Notes under the pieces: model-generated
Seen by the model: the letters and a program-made list of their open reading frames with translations, nothing else
The model's database searches: none
Told to the model about the DNA's origin: nothing
Program-made: the position numbers and the translations under genes
DNA from: Prosopocoilus inquinatus
Taxonomy: Eukaryota > Arthropoda > Insecta > Coleoptera > Lucanidae
Assembly (NCBI GenBank): GCA_036172665.1
Contig: CM069876.1
Coordinates: 50,003,001-50,067,000, forward strand
Direction: 5' to 3'
DNA: 64,000 nucleotides
Shown here: piece after piece, positions 12,261-22,670 of the stretch
Numbering within the stretch: position 1 is the first letter of the stretch
How the letters are laid out: the number at the start of each line of letters is the position of its first letter

Positions 12261-12733
12261 ATAGTTCGCAGCAAGGCGGCCAGCCGCGCGACCAGGAATG
12301 TCCGTTAAAGTATTTCTTGCCTAAGCTTACGTTGAACTTTAAACCTTCGCGTTTCAATTAAATTTGCACTAGTGCGACTCGTCTGCAATATCGAGCGAAC
12401 GTGTTTCCTGCCTGTGGTGTGCAAGATAGGCTATAAGAACCGAAAGAAACGAAAAAAAAATGTCGCTGTTCCGGGTATCCCAGGATAAGATAGCCGAATG
12501 GCATGTTTTTATTCCTGGTTAGGATCGCCGTTGAATGCGCTGTCGTATCACCTCCATTTATCATTCACCGTGTATGAAACTAAGCAAGCCTAGCTTTGCG
12601 TTTCGAACGTGAGCCGCTGAAGCGCGGTGCTCATCGTCAAGGAAGCAGCAAAGCCTTCTTTAGACCAAAAATAAAAAATAAATAAATAAAAAAAAGGAAA
12701 ACGTTAACGGCCGCTTGTTTCCTTTTATTTAGC

Positions 12734-13000
12734 ATGACACAAAGACGAGAGAGTAAGATCTGGGCGGGTTATTTCGTCGAGGTCGTGAAAGAAAATAATG
12801 CACCTGACATAGTAAATTCGCAGGATTACTTTGTGTGTGGTGGAGGCGTCTTTGTAGAAGACGGCAGTGATTTAAACGCTAATTGCTTGCCCTGCCCGTA
12901 CGAATTGTGGAGTATTATAAAAGCAGAGCTTCTCTACGTCTCGAGGCTCTTTCTGAATTTATTTTTACTTCAAAGCACCCATAATCCACCTATTCGATGA
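12734..13000 (+). other. Unrecognised open frame, 88 codons
   Basis: An ATG frame follows an acceptor-like TTTCCTTTTATTTAG. The product begins MTQRRESKIW and contains FVCGGGVFVEDGSDLNANC and two nearby Cys-rich turns (NCLPCPY). I do not recognise it. It could be a terminal exon, a gene relic or chance. A second frame at 13155-13361 (HFCPCYVP near its start) follows with no clear link. Composition is less biased than in the surrounding repeats, which is the only reason to list it. Confidence 0.2.
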
Positions 13001-13624
13001 CTTTGGAGACATTCTCATTTACTGAATTTCTTCTGAAAGGTCCTAAACTACAAAGTTGTTGTTGTTGTTGTTGTAATTATTATATTTTATATTATTGAAC
13101 TTTTAAATTGTTTTACAAAATTGTTTAGTTAGCATTGCAAGTAGGTTCAACAACTTGAATTTCCATTGTAAGCATGGAATCCCGCCCCCCTCATTTTTAA
13201 AACGTCACTTTTGCCCCTGCTACGTTCCAAAGGAGTCCGAACAGGACTTCTTTGATCTGGAAGCTGAGGAAACGTCGCCGTCGGTAATTCATGTGCGCCA
13301 AGCTGGCGTCGCTAAGCGTACTTGCAAAATGCTAACTAAACGATTTTCTCAATTTAAATGAAAAAAAAAGATACGTAGAACCAAAAGTAAGAAAACGAAA
13401 TTACGATTTTTTAAACGTGGCAATGTCGAGGGATCGTTTGGGGGTCGATGAACTGTTAGCGGCTCGACTATATATATATTTTTTTAATCATTATAAAACG
13501 TTTTTTTTCCTTGAAAATAATACCTACCTAAACTTTTTTAAGATGCAGATTGAAAATGAGGGGAAAAGAAGGTCTGCGATGAAATATGTTTTTTTTTAAT
13601 TCGATTAAAATAGTTTCCCCTGTT

Positions 13625-14295
13625 GGTCGGGAGATGGCGCTCTAAATCATGGTGATGCTGATGGTTATGACTTTGAAGATAATTAGTAAATGCAAAACAA
13701 AAAGCTGAAATTAGAAAATTTAGACGAGAACGTCGGCGATAAAACATTTCTCTTCGAATTCGATCAGAATGGTCTTAGAGATGACAAAGCTCTAAATGAC
13801 AATGACGTCATCTCCTTTATGTCTCATTTTGATTTGCTTGAAATGAATAGGTCACGAGAAAATCAATTTTTTTTTAAAGCTAAAAATTAAAAGACGAAAT
13901 GACGTCAACGTCGAAATTATCTTTTAAAATTCGATCCGCATGGTGCTTCCTTTTGGCCAAAAGATGGCGCTGAAAATTATTCCTGTACTATTCCTGTGTC
14001 TAATGCAGGAGCTTTAATCTTGACGCCTTTTTGATTTAATTTTGAAAAAAAAAAAAAAAAAAAACAAATTCGCGCTCTTGAAGCTCGATGACTTTGATTT
14101 CGGACAAATAAAGACAAACGAGGGAAGCGATGGCGCTACTGTCAAATTATTCTATTTCTAAACATATGGAAAAAAAATTTTAAAACCTTAAACACCGAGA
14201 AAAGGTATTTCACCTATTTTGAAACTCTTTCCAGGAAATTAAAGGGAATTAAATAGAACTGCGAGCGCAGATTAACAGATGGCGCCACTTATATT
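13625..14295 (+). promoter_or_regulatory. Cluster of four AGATGGCGC sites (CTCF-core-like)
   Basis: Sites are AGATGGCGCT at 13632 and 13962, CGATGGCGCT at 14128 and AGATGGCGCC at 14278. They fit the core AG(A/G)(G/T)GGC(A/G)(C/G) of the known CTCF motif; the GCCAT core also resembles YY1/Pho. Spacing is 330, about 167 and 150 bp. Binding is inference. The sites may instead be relics of an old repeat. Confidence 0.35.
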
Positions 14296-14299
14296 TGAA

Positions 14300-15040
14300 A
14301 CTTCTTATTGTTCTATGTATAGCCATTTCCGTTCGAAATAATATATTTTTTTCGTTATCGTTTATAGTTGATTGTATCTGCTCGCTTTGCTCGTCTTTTT
14401 GATTATTTTTCTTCTTCCTGCAACTTTGAATTTAAAAAGAAATGAAAAAATAACTCTTTTTCTCTCCCCCCCCCCTCCCCCCCCCTCCCCGACCCGACTT
14501 CTTGCATCTCTTTTTACAAATTCTGAACGTCAGATTTGTTATTCTTTGTAATCGATTGTTTTTCCCTTCATAATCGATCGTCTTCTGTTTGGTAATTTTA
14601 ATCTAGTCGTTTGGTAATCGCTCGTCTTTCGTTGGAAGTCGATTTTGTCCCTTCTTTTGTTTTTCTTTCTTCTTGCTTTTGATCTAAACAGAAGAAAAAT
14701 TCCCAACAAAAAAATCATTAATCGATGATCTTTTGTTTGCGGTCGATTATATTTGTTTGTATGCAGTCATTTGTCTTTTGTTTCTTATCGAATGTCTTTC
14801 GATTCTCTGCCTTTTTTCGTCGACTACGAATAAGAAAAGAAAACTTTAAAAAAAGTCTCTTATTCTTTTCTTCGACGAGCTTTTACGTCCTTTGTACAAA
14901 CACCGAATGTCAGTTTTGCTGGTCGATTGTCTTTTGTTTGGCGCTCTTGTTTGCTTGCTTGTTTGTTTGTTTTTCATTTACGATCTATTTTTTTTTAATA
15001 GTCAATTGGGCGATTGCCTTTTCTTCAAAATCAATCATCG
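14300..15040. other. T-rich low-complexity stretch, no gene
   Basis: Dominated by TCGATTGTCTTTTGTTTG-type phrases and a C-run at 14466-14490. The Phe/Cys-rich frames are compositional. The TCGATTGTCTTTTGTTTG phrase is part of the tandem duplication that follows. Confidence 0.5.
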
Positions 15041-15900
15041 TCTGTTTGTTTTTCTTTTGATCGAACTTTGCGATAAGTGCATTCGCCGCCCGCCGTTGTT
15101 TTGGCGAATGGTACTCGAACGGCAGAAAGGCGGCTTGGCTTCCCTTAAAATGCACGCGTGGCTCTGCGTATTTGCAAGATCAAAGGCTACCGCGACGTCA
15201 GTACATTTGCAAGATCAAAGGCTACCGCTACGTCAGTAAATATCAATCACCCTGGGGGGTTTGTTTACGTTAGCCCAAATCGGCCCGCACGCTCTTTTTC
15301 TTCTTAAATGAAAACACCTGCAACACTTCATTAAAAAAATGTCAGTTTTGCTAGTCGATTGTCTTTTGTTTGTCGCTCGTGTTTGCTTGTTTGTTTGTTT
15401 TTCATTTACGATCGATTGCTTTAAATAGTCGTAAATTGGGCGATTGCATTTTCTTCAAATTCAATCATCGTCTGTTTGTTTCTCTTTTGTTTTGCTTTTG
15501 ATCGAACTTTGCGATTAAGTGCATTCGCCGCCCGCCTTTGTTTTGGCGAATGGTACTCGAACGGCAGAAAGGCGGCTTGGCTTCTCTTAAAATGCACGCG
15601 TGGCTCCGCGTATTTGCAAGATCAAAGGCTACCGCGACGTCAGTACATTTGCAAGATCAAAGGCTGCCGCTACGTCAGTAAATATCAATCACCCTGGGGG
15701 GTTTGTTTACGTTAGCCCAAATCGGCCCGCATGCTCTTTTTCTTCTTAAATGAAAACACCTGCAACATTCAAAAAATGTCAGTTTTGCTAGTCGATTGTC
15801 TTTTGTTTGTCGCTCGTGTTTTTCATTTACGATCGATTGCTTTAAATAGTCGTAAATTGGGCGATTGCATTTTCTTCAAAATCAATCATCGTCTGTTTGT
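14895..15900 (+). repeat. Tandem duplication of an approximately 430-bp unit (2.3 copies)
   Basis: Unit landmarks: GTCAGTTTTGCTrGTCGATT, CATTCGCCGCCCGCC, TTTTGGCGAATGGTACTCGA, AAAATGCACGCGTGGCTC, two copies of TTGCAAGATCAAAGGCTrCC with an ACGTCAGTA end, CACCCTGGGGGGTTTGTTTA and CAAATCGGCCCGC. Copies start near 14907, 15340 and 15777 (the last is truncated). Further copies lie at 20520-20640 and 21080-21390. The CTACGTCAGTA phrase contains a CRE-like TACGTCA. No transposase or terminal repeat is visible. Confidence 0.85.
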
Positions 15901-16216
15901 TTTTTTTTTGTTTTGCTTTTGACGAACCGAAGAGAATTCCGATTCCAGGAAAAGAAAAAATCGATTACAGATTTATTAGACGATCGTCTTTTGTCTGCAG
16001 TGATCGTATTTACAAAAACGCAAAAGGAAATTCCTGGTCTTTCCTTCGATGGTTCTTCGCAACTTTTTTTTTTCTTTTCTGCAAATTCCGAATGTCGAAT
16101 GTAATTTATTGTTCGATTATTGTTTTGTATAATCGATTGATTGTCTTCGTAAGTGATTGTGATTATATTTTGTTTATATCCATTTGTCATTGTTTTTTTT
16201 TTTTTTTAAATTTAAT

Positions 16217-16360
16217 GGCCAGTTGCACCAAACACTTAAGTCGACCTTAACTTTAAGCACCCCTTAGAACGTGATTTACTGAATGTTGTGTAACCTCAAA
16301 TGTCACATTATAAGCAGTACTTAAATTTAAGCGCGACTTAAGTGTTTGGTGCAACTGGCC
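16217..16360. mobile_element. 144-bp MITE with 28-bp terminal inverted repeats
   Basis: It begins GGCCAGTTGCACCAAACACT and continues TAAGTCG; it ends with the exact inverse of that sequence. The arms are essentially perfect over about 27-28 bp. The interior (about 90 bp) has no coding capacity. Flanking AT/AT may be part of the inverted repeat or of a short target duplication. The superfamily cannot be fixed from this copy alone. Confidence 0.85.
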
Positions 16361-16578
16361 ATAAGATTCGAATAAGTGCCCACGGCGGCGTCTTGGCGCC
16401 CGCCTGGTTGCATTGCAACCCCTGTAGCTACGCCACTGGTTTGTTTTTCGATGACAATGGCGTACGGTTTTATTTTGGTACGCTTGGAAGGCAGTGTACT
16501 CATCGGTTGGGGCCTTGCTGGTTTGCAATCGTTGGAGAAAAAAAATTTCATAATAACACCGATGATTATCTAACTAAT

Positions 16579-16822
16579 GCCCGATTTCTTCACCTCCCGA
16601 TAAATTTATCCGCCAGGTAATATCGTTGGAAACCATTGTATCGATGATAGTTTTCGAGGATACTACCTGGCAGATAAATTTATCCGCAGGTGAAGAAATC
16701 GGGACTAAGGCCCGATTTCCAAGGATAATATCTGGCAGATAAATTTATAAGGAGGTGAACTAAGGCCCGATTTCCAAGGATAATACCTGGCAGATAAATT
16801 TATAAGGAGGCGAAGAAATCCG
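16579..16822. repeat. Foldback element plus two partial tandem copies
   Basis: GCCCGATTTCTTCACCTCC, GATAAATTTATCCGCCAGGT and AATATC are mirrored by GGATACTACCTGGCAGATAA, ATTTATCCGCAGGTGAAGAA and ATCGGG (hairpin 16579-16703). To its right, the arm GGCCCGATTTCCAAGGATAA, then TACCTGGCAGATAAATTTAT, is repeated twice more to about 16822. The element thus appears to have lost one arm and amplified the other. Confidence 0.8.
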
Positions 16823-17030
16823 GCCACATAGTTTGGATTGAGGTTGCTGTTTAAGGCCAAGTTAGGACTTGTATGTTTGCGTCCCCGTTAATTCCCCCTT
16901 ATCTGATTTTTTTTCCACTTTTAATCTCGCGCGCGCTCCTTTACAAAGTAATTAAACCGAGGACGAAAAAAAAAGTTACTCACGTCGTCGCAATCATTCG
17001 AAAGCCAATACTTCATAAGAATTAAAATTA

Positions 17031-17105
17031 CTTATCGGTATTCCCCCAGTAAAAGTAAGCAATCGAATTAACCGGATAGATAAGGCCGTGATAAGGCGTC
17101 TTATT
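17031..17105 (+). promoter_or_regulatory. Proximal GATA module, glycoprotein paralog 1
   Basis: CTTATC (inverted GATAAG) at 17031-17036 abuts GGTATTCCCCC, whose reverse complement GGGGGAATACC resembles a kappaB site with one mismatch. GATAAGG follows at 17079 and again at 17090, an 11-bp step, about 100 bp before the start codon. The same order is found 5' of paralogs 2 and 3. GATA-factor control (gut, fat body or haemocyte in insects) is inference. Confidence 0.55.
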
Positions 17106-17191
17106 CCAAGTTCATCTCGGAGAAGTCGTCTGTAAAAGTCTGCTCTGGTGATTATCATCGCGTTTATCTGGTACTTAGCAACGAGAACACG

Positions 17192-17300
17192 ATGGAACGT
17201 AAGTAGAACAAAATTCCCCACGAGGGGTTGTTAATGATTAGCCAAATATTTCCAGGGGGAATGATTTGTGGCATCGCCCTTTTGGCCTTCTTCTTCGCTG
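17192..17300 (+). CDS. Glycoprotein paralog 1, exons 1 and 2 (start and signal peptide)
   Basis: The exon 1 coding part is 17192-17198 (ATGGAAC, donor GTAAGT). Intron 1 is 57 nt (17199-17255, acceptor ATATTTCCAG). Exon 2 is 17256-17300 (45 nt, donor GTAAGT), leaving a phase-1 end. Together they encode MERGMICGIALLAFFFAG when joined to exon 3: a short charged start, a hydrophobic core and small residues, so a typical signal peptide. An ATG also lies in exon 2, but paralog 3 has ACA at that position while keeping ATGGAAC in exon 1, so the exon 1 start is the conserved one. The same two tiny exons recur at 25822-25934 and, inverted, at 48959-49064. Confidence 0.8.
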
Positions 17301-18330
17301 GTAAGTAATCAATTTTTTCTTGCGTTTCTTCTTGTTTGGCTTTTATCATTTGCCTTAATTAACTTGGCCCATTTTTTTCCTTCCATTGTCCTGAGCTTTG
17401 ACTATCCATTAGTGCATGGGTAGTCAGTCTTCTTTCTTTCGTAATAATTGGCCTTGCTTGGGGTGGGGTTTTCGACTTCCACGTCTCCTCCATCCCCAAT
17501 TAGCTTCTTCAATTCGTTCCACGCCACTCCCCTTTTCCCTGCTGCCTTCACGCTTCTTCTTTCCACGTCCGTGTTTTAGTCGTTTTCCTTTGTTTTGCAT
17601 CGGGCTTTTGGATGTCCCCCTCAGCGATCTGCCTTCTTTTCTTTCCGTTCTTCTTGCCACGTCCTTCTTGCCCGCCCCCTCTTTCTTTTCCCCCACGTCT
17701 TCAGCTTCAACCACCTCCCTCAGTGCTTCGCCTTCTTTCATCCCCGTTTTAAATTCTGCTTATCGCATTTGGACTTGCTCCTTCGGATGGACTCGCGTGC
17801 CCCTCTTCGTGTTTTCCCTCTCATCCCTCTTGGCCATCTCGTTTCTCCGCTTCCAAGAGTCAATTCCGTCGCCTTGGGGATTCACCTTCGCGTTGTTTAG
17901 GTCTCATTCATTTTTGGGCGCTCGTTTTTACTGGGGCGACTCAAAAAATGATTTCGCCCCCGCACTTTAATTACGAAGCAACATCGCCTGGGTGGGGTGA
18001 GATGTGCGAAACCGGAAGACGAAGAGGATGCCCATTGCAATTTCGTGCGGAGCAAATTTAAAAAACCCCGACGATCATCATGCCCCGTCGTAATCGAAAA
18101 TTTCCCTCGCGTTTTCCTCGGGGGGGCGGTTGAGTAATCCCGCCCCCGTTCGAGTTGCGTGCGAGGAATCAAAAAATCGAAACTCTTTCACCCTTGCAAA
18201 TTCTGACGGTTCGAGTCAGTGTTTCCAATTTTCCCCCCATCCATCGTTTCCTCTTTGTTTCTCTTTTGAAGAAAACGAAGACGCAAGGCGCAAGAAAGTT
18301 TCGCTTACGCCTCACACCTTCTTTTTCCAG
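17301..18330 (+). other. Intron 2 of paralog 1, near-identical to that of paralog 2
   Basis: This 1030-nt intron aligns with 25935-26976 almost without gaps and with only a few differences per hundred bases. It holds a 184-codon plus-strand frame (17416-17970) and an opposing frame, both preserved in the other copy only because the DNA is nearly identical. The composition is pyrimidine-rich with TTCCTTTC phrases. It ends in the strong acceptor CTTCTTTTTCCAG. Confidence 0.75.
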
Positions 18331-19058
18331 GACCCATCGACGTTCTGGTCGAATCGACGGGCACGATCTACCTCAACACTTCCTTGCCCAACTCCACCAT
18401 ACCAGGTGGGAATAACACCATCCCCCCTTGGAATGCGACGACGCCAAGCTGGAACACCACCACCTCGCCAAGTTTGAACAACACCATCCCCATTTGGAAT
18501 ACCACGACGCCAAGCTGGAACACCACCACCTCGCCAAGTTTGAACAACACCATCCCCATTTGGAATACCACGACGCCAAGCTGGAACACCACCACCTCGC
18601 CAAGTCTGAACAACACCATCCCCATTTGGAATACCACGACGCCAAGCTGGAACACCACCACCTCGCCAAGTTTGAACAACACCATCCCCATTTGGAATAC
18701 CACGACGCCAAGCTGGAACACCACCACCTCGCCAAGTCTGAACAACACCATCCCCATTTGGAATACCACGACGCCCGCCTTGAACAATACGATTCCGAGT
18801 TTGAATATCACGACGGTCCCCCCTCCATTTTGGAACACCACGACGCCCAGTTGGAACACCACGGTGCCAAGTTTGAACACGACGCTTCCCCCCAACTGGA
18901 ACGCGACGGTACCCAGTTGGAACGCCACGACGCCCGGCTTGAATACCACAAGCCCCGGGGGTTCGGGCAGGGTGATTCCCTCGATAATCGGGGGAAGCAC
19001 CGCGACATCAATTTACATCATTTTATTATTATATCACACGTTTGTTTTTATATTTTAA
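18331..19058 (+). CDS. Glycoprotein paralog 1, exon 3: sequon-repeat surface protein
   Basis: The acceptor at 18330 joins in phase to exon 2; the exon gives 241 codons plus a stop, so the whole protein is 259 aa. After PIDVLVESTGTIYL the chain is almost entirely NxT/NxS sequons (I count 27 from here to the tail). It includes five near-perfect 22-residue repeats with the pattern PSWNTTTSPSLNNTIPIW, i.e. Trp or Leu before Asn. The C-terminus is GSGRVIPSIIGGS followed by a hydrophobic run to the stop with no charged end, as in GPI-attachment signals; a single TM helix is the alternative. There are almost no Cys or charged residues in the repeat. I do not recognise the family. Inference: a heavily N-glycosylated secreted or surface-anchored, mucin-like protein. 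A polyadenylation signal AATAAA lies at 19387. Confidence 0.75.
18444..18775 (+). repeat. In-frame 66-bp VNTR, five copies
   Basis: The unit starts CCAAGCTGGAACACCACCAC and includes CTCGCCAAGTtTGAACAACA and CCATCCCCATTTGGAATACC. Copies begin near 18444, 18510, 18576, 18642 and 18708 and differ only at a T/C (GTTTGAAC or GTCTGAAC). 66 bp equals 22 codons, so copy-number change keeps the frame. Degenerate units continue to about 18955. Short remnants (CAATTGGAATGCC, TTAATTGGAACGCC) occur after the stop codon at 19070-19140. Confidence 0.9.
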
Positions 19059-19186
19059 GACGTTCGGCTTCCAATTGGAATGCCTCCCTCTCCCCCCTAA
19101 ACCGATGATCCAAACGCCAACGCCCCTTAATTGGAACGCCCCGCAAGTTCGTAGGAATGTCGCGCTATTATCTTTTAAACCACATC

Positions 19187-19400
19187 GCAGGATTCGTTGA
19201 CAATGCACGCGTATAATCCCGTGGCTGAAATAGATTATGCAGTGCTCGCTTCAAATTTTTTAATTGTTATTAAAATAACATCGCGCTCGAAATAGATCCG
19301 GGGGTACCGTAACAATATTTGCGTCGGATAAGCAAAAGTGATCCATCGAGATGTGTTATTTAAATATTTTTTTTTGTAAACTCTTCAATAAAAGACTTGG
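19187..19400 (+). terminator. Paralog 1 3' flank with AATAAA
   Basis: AATAAA at 19387-19392 sits about 330 nt after the stop codon and is a reasonable polyadenylation signal. The stretch is similar to 2590-2870 and 31540-31810 (see those entries). T-rich sequence precedes it. Confidence 0.4.
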
Positions 19401-20500
19401 AAGTTAGGATTGGCGTGATGATTCTGTTGTGTCCACTGATAACAATAATAATAATCTTAATGTAAGGATCCATATTATTTTCATGATTAGTTTTTGTTTC
19501 GATGCATTTCATTTAATTAAGAAACTTTATTAAATTAAAAATCAGTTCGGAGCATGACGCATTTGAAAATACAAAATAAAACGCACGGAGCTACACGGAG
19601 TTTATACAACAAGCGTATTCGTCAGCTTAAAGTATACCGAGGAAGAAATGAGTATCAAGTTTATAAAAAAAAAAGAACAAGCAAAAATACATTATATCTG
19701 CAGAGCTCAAAATAAAGTTGAGTCAGGGGAAGCTTTCAGCGCAGCTTTCAACTCGAGCGAATTCCAAGAAATCCGGGCTGGTTCAAGCTACCTACGCCGC
19801 CCTGGATCATATAATAAATACCGCAAGAGTAGAAAGCTCGCGCCAGTTCCGAACGTGACTTTGTTCGTTTGACGTCGCGTCGCGGAATTCTTTCGTCTTG
19901 CGGTCAATTTTCCCAGTTTAATTTAAATCTAGCCGTACCCAAGAGGTATCCACGACCGATGAGGGCGAATTTGAATAAAATACAAAATTATAAACGTCCC
20001 TGTAACAGTAATATTTAGCTGTTCACATTAATTTATCGCTTGACGCACCTACAATTTTTTTTTTTTATATTCAAATACATATAATTATTATTTAAAGATT
20101 CGCGGACTTTTATTTAAACTGTTGTAATAAACACGGAAGAACGAGACTTTCCAAATTGAGGAAGAGATAAGGAGCGAAGCGATTTGGGCAACTCTGAAAA
20201 TCGCCGATCGAGGAGCGATCCGTTGGAAAACGAAGTAGAAAACCATTTATTCTGGCTTTTTTTCGAAAAGGTGCACTACTACTAACAAAGAAAATCGTAC
20301 TTGTTACGGTTTGAAAAACCGTTTTTCAAGAGCCACCCTGTACATATGCAAATTATCCCCCGGGGGTAAATAGCGCAAAAGGCGCGATTTATCTCTCGAC
20401 CATTCGACTGTCTATTTTTCCTTTCCGGCATTGAAGCAGTCGCTAAACATTTTAATCAGGCATCATTTTACCGCGCGACTAAACACCACAAAAAATATCA
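19400..20500. other. Intergenic, no gene seen
   Basis: AT-rich sequence without clear tandem structure. The 74-codon frame at 19648-19872 has no recognisable domain. GAGCCACCCTGTACATATG near 20330 is a TACAGGG-type element end. A short direct repeat, ACCGCGCGrCTAAACAyCA, occurs at about 20470 and 20948 and brackets the fragments at 20.5-20.93 kb. Confidence 0.45.
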
Positions 20501-20519
20501 AAAGGATGGGCATGATTTA

Positions 20520-20640
20520 CGTATGTGCAAGATCAAAGGCTACCGCGACATCAGTACATTTGCAAGATCAAAAACTACCGCTACATCGGTAAATATCAAT
20601 TACCCTGGGGGGGTTTGTTTACGTTAGCCTAAATTCGTCC
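20520..20640 (+). repeat. Partial copy of the 15-kb tandem unit
   Basis: It contains two copies of TTGCAAGATCAAArrCTACC with ACATCAGTA/ACATCGGTA ends, then ACCCTGGGGGGGTTTGTTTA. It matches 15170-15290 and 21185-21330. Confidence 0.85.
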
Positions 20641-20712
20641 GATTTGATGATAAGGAAGTGCCATTTTATTTTTGTGCTTCATTTGGAAGGGGGAAGTTGG
20701 GAGGCCATTTCA

Positions 20713-20930
20713 ATTTTACGTCATGCCATCAGGAAAAAAAGAAATAAAAAATAAAAAACAGAGGATTATCGAAAGTAGTTTGGATTGAGATCGCCGTTTA
20801 AGGCCAGATAGGAACACCTTGTTCGTTATCTGATTTTCTCCACTCTGAATCTCGCACTCTGTTGCAAAGTGATTAAATTGAAAAAAATAAAAAATTACTA
20901 CATCTGAAAACCAATACTTCACGAAAAACA
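20713..20930 (+). pseudogene. Orphan copy of the glycoprotein upstream region
   Basis: AGTAGTTTGGATTGAGaTcG, CGTTTAAGGCCAgaTAGGA, GTTATCTGATTTT, TTGCAAAGT and GAAAACCAATacTTCA align in order with 16838-17020 (upstream of paralog 1) and 25492-25678 (upstream of paralog 2). The homology stops just before the GATA module, and no leader exon follows. It is most simply a truncated third tandem copy of the gene's 5' flank. Confidence 0.65.
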
Positions 20931-21079
20931 GGCCTAATCATTTTTTACCGCGCGGCTAAACATCAAACAAGAAGTCTGGGAAATATGAAAATGACATTCA
21001 CGGGCACGATTTACGACACATTCGATTGAAAACACCTGCCATCTGTCGCGCAAAGAACAAACGCACGTCCCTCGCTTTT

Positions 21080-21395
21080 GCGATTAAGTACATTCGCCGC
21101 CCGCCGTTGTTTCGGCGAATGGTACTTGAACGGCCGAAAGGGTCGGCGTGGCTTCTCTTAAAATGCACGCGTGTCTCTGCGTATTTGCAAGATCAAAGGC
21201 TACCGCAACGTCAGTACATTTTGTCAAGATCAGAAGCTACCGCGACGTCAGTACATTTGCAAGATCAAAGGTTACCGCTACGTCAGTAAATATCAATCAC
21301 CCTGGGGGGTTTGTTTACGTTAGTCCAAATCGGCCCGCACGCTCTTTTTCTTCTTAAATGAAAACACCTGCAACACTTCATTCAAAAAATGACGC
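21080..21395 (+). repeat. Copy of the 15-kb tandem unit with three sub-repeats
   Basis: Same order as at 15.07-15.32 kb (CATTCGCCGCCCGCC to AAAACACCTGCAACACTTCA), but with three rather than two copies of the CAAGATCArAgGCTACCGC/ACGTCAGTA sub-repeat. The frames at 21026-21289 and 21148-21357 come from this repeat. Confidence 0.85.
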
Positions 21396-21399
21396 CGAT

Positions 21400-22660
21400 A
21401 CACTGTGCGTTTCGGTTTGTTTAGATGCCTAACTTTATTCCTAGATACATACGACGCGATGGAGAGATTAACTTGCGTTTACATTTGACCTTTCATACCG
21501 TTGGTATTCCATTGTCTTTATGCTTATTCTATTGGGTTTGTTTGCCGTCTGTTTGCGCATGCCCTTTTCTATCTCGAAAGGGACTATAATGTACACGACG
21601 TTTTCGATTTGTGCGTGACTTTCTCCACCCGGAAACGGGGGCACGGCCAGTTTGGCTTTATTGATGGGGCGACGTGCTTGGAGCAATCAGAGTTCGCCTC
21701 GTAGGGGGATGGGCGGGCTATAGTTTCGCGTGTGTTCGTCCAGAGATGATAAACACTTTCGGCTCTAGTGAGGAGCCTCGGGGAGGTTTCCTCGTTGTAC
21801 GACGTTTCGTCGGCTTTGACGTGGTGCTGGTGGACTGAAACCCCACGGAGTTGTCTCAGCCTCGTCCTTGACGTACAGGACAGTCTTTTAGTTACGGTTT
21901 CAGTACTGCTTTTAACTGAAATAATTAAAGCAATCGACCGAATATCTCAACCGCGCCGAACTGTTGTCACCAAGTAAAGAAAATAAAGAAATTATTTAAA
22001 AATAATAGTAATGATGAATATTTTAAGGTAGGACGTGATGAAAGTTTGCAAGTGATGGGAGGTGGAGGGTGAGTATTCGAACTTAATTACACTTCATGAA
22101 TATTTCGCAAGATGGCTCTCGCCGTAAAATAATTAAGGCGCTCGCTGCATAAAAGAAAGTCGTCGCCTGTTTGTGTTGTCGGTATTTTCAACCGAGGAGG
22201 CGAGCCTCATTTACCCCGTCTTTAAATTAATTAGGGGTCGGTCGGCGTTTAGTTTCTAAAGCCGAAGTATGCGCGGCGCGTTTTGTAAATCGACGTAACA
22301 GATTTATTTAGTCGCCTCTTTTGTGTTAATTCAATGGGTGTTTTATCGAATTGGAATTATTTAAATTCTTCGCGCCGCTGGAATAAATTTAACATTTACA
22401 CGAAGGCGACCGAGTTTTTAATAAGTGCCCTAAACGCGCACTGTGTAGTACTGCATATAAGATATGTAAAAGTGATCCGTGTATTAGGACCTTAAAACTC
22501 ATCGGCCAAGTAATTTTGATGAGAAGTTCAGGTGGGAAATAAAATTATTAAATATTTTCATTTAATGTAAGAAGAGATTGCTAGAGGAATTCAGGACCGT
22601 CCTCGTTTCAATTGCGTACCCAATTTCTTAAATTAAACGCCAGTTTATTTCCACGGTCGT
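21400..22660. other. Non-repetitive intergenic stretch, no gene recognised
   Basis: Balanced composition, with frames at 21468-21704 and 21768-21977 lacking any domain I know. Parts such as 22080-22480 look single copy and could hold regulatory sequence, but I see no specific signal. Confidence 0.4.
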
Positions 22661-22670
22661 AACGGCAACT

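Noticed and set aside
17416..17970. 184-codon open frame, with a near-identical partner at 26050-26604 and an antisense frame of 105 codons
   Set aside because: It lies wholly within intron 2 of the glycoprotein genes; it is preserved only because the two introns are nearly identical, and its Phe/Ser/Pro composition mirrors the pyrimidine-rich DNA. No domain, and paralog 3 lacks it.
18368..19000. Antisense frames of 210 and 120 codons and a second sense frame of 226 codons over the VNTR
   Set aside because: A 66-bp period keeps all frames open. Only the frame joined to the leader exon has the signal peptide, sequons and hydrophobic tail.
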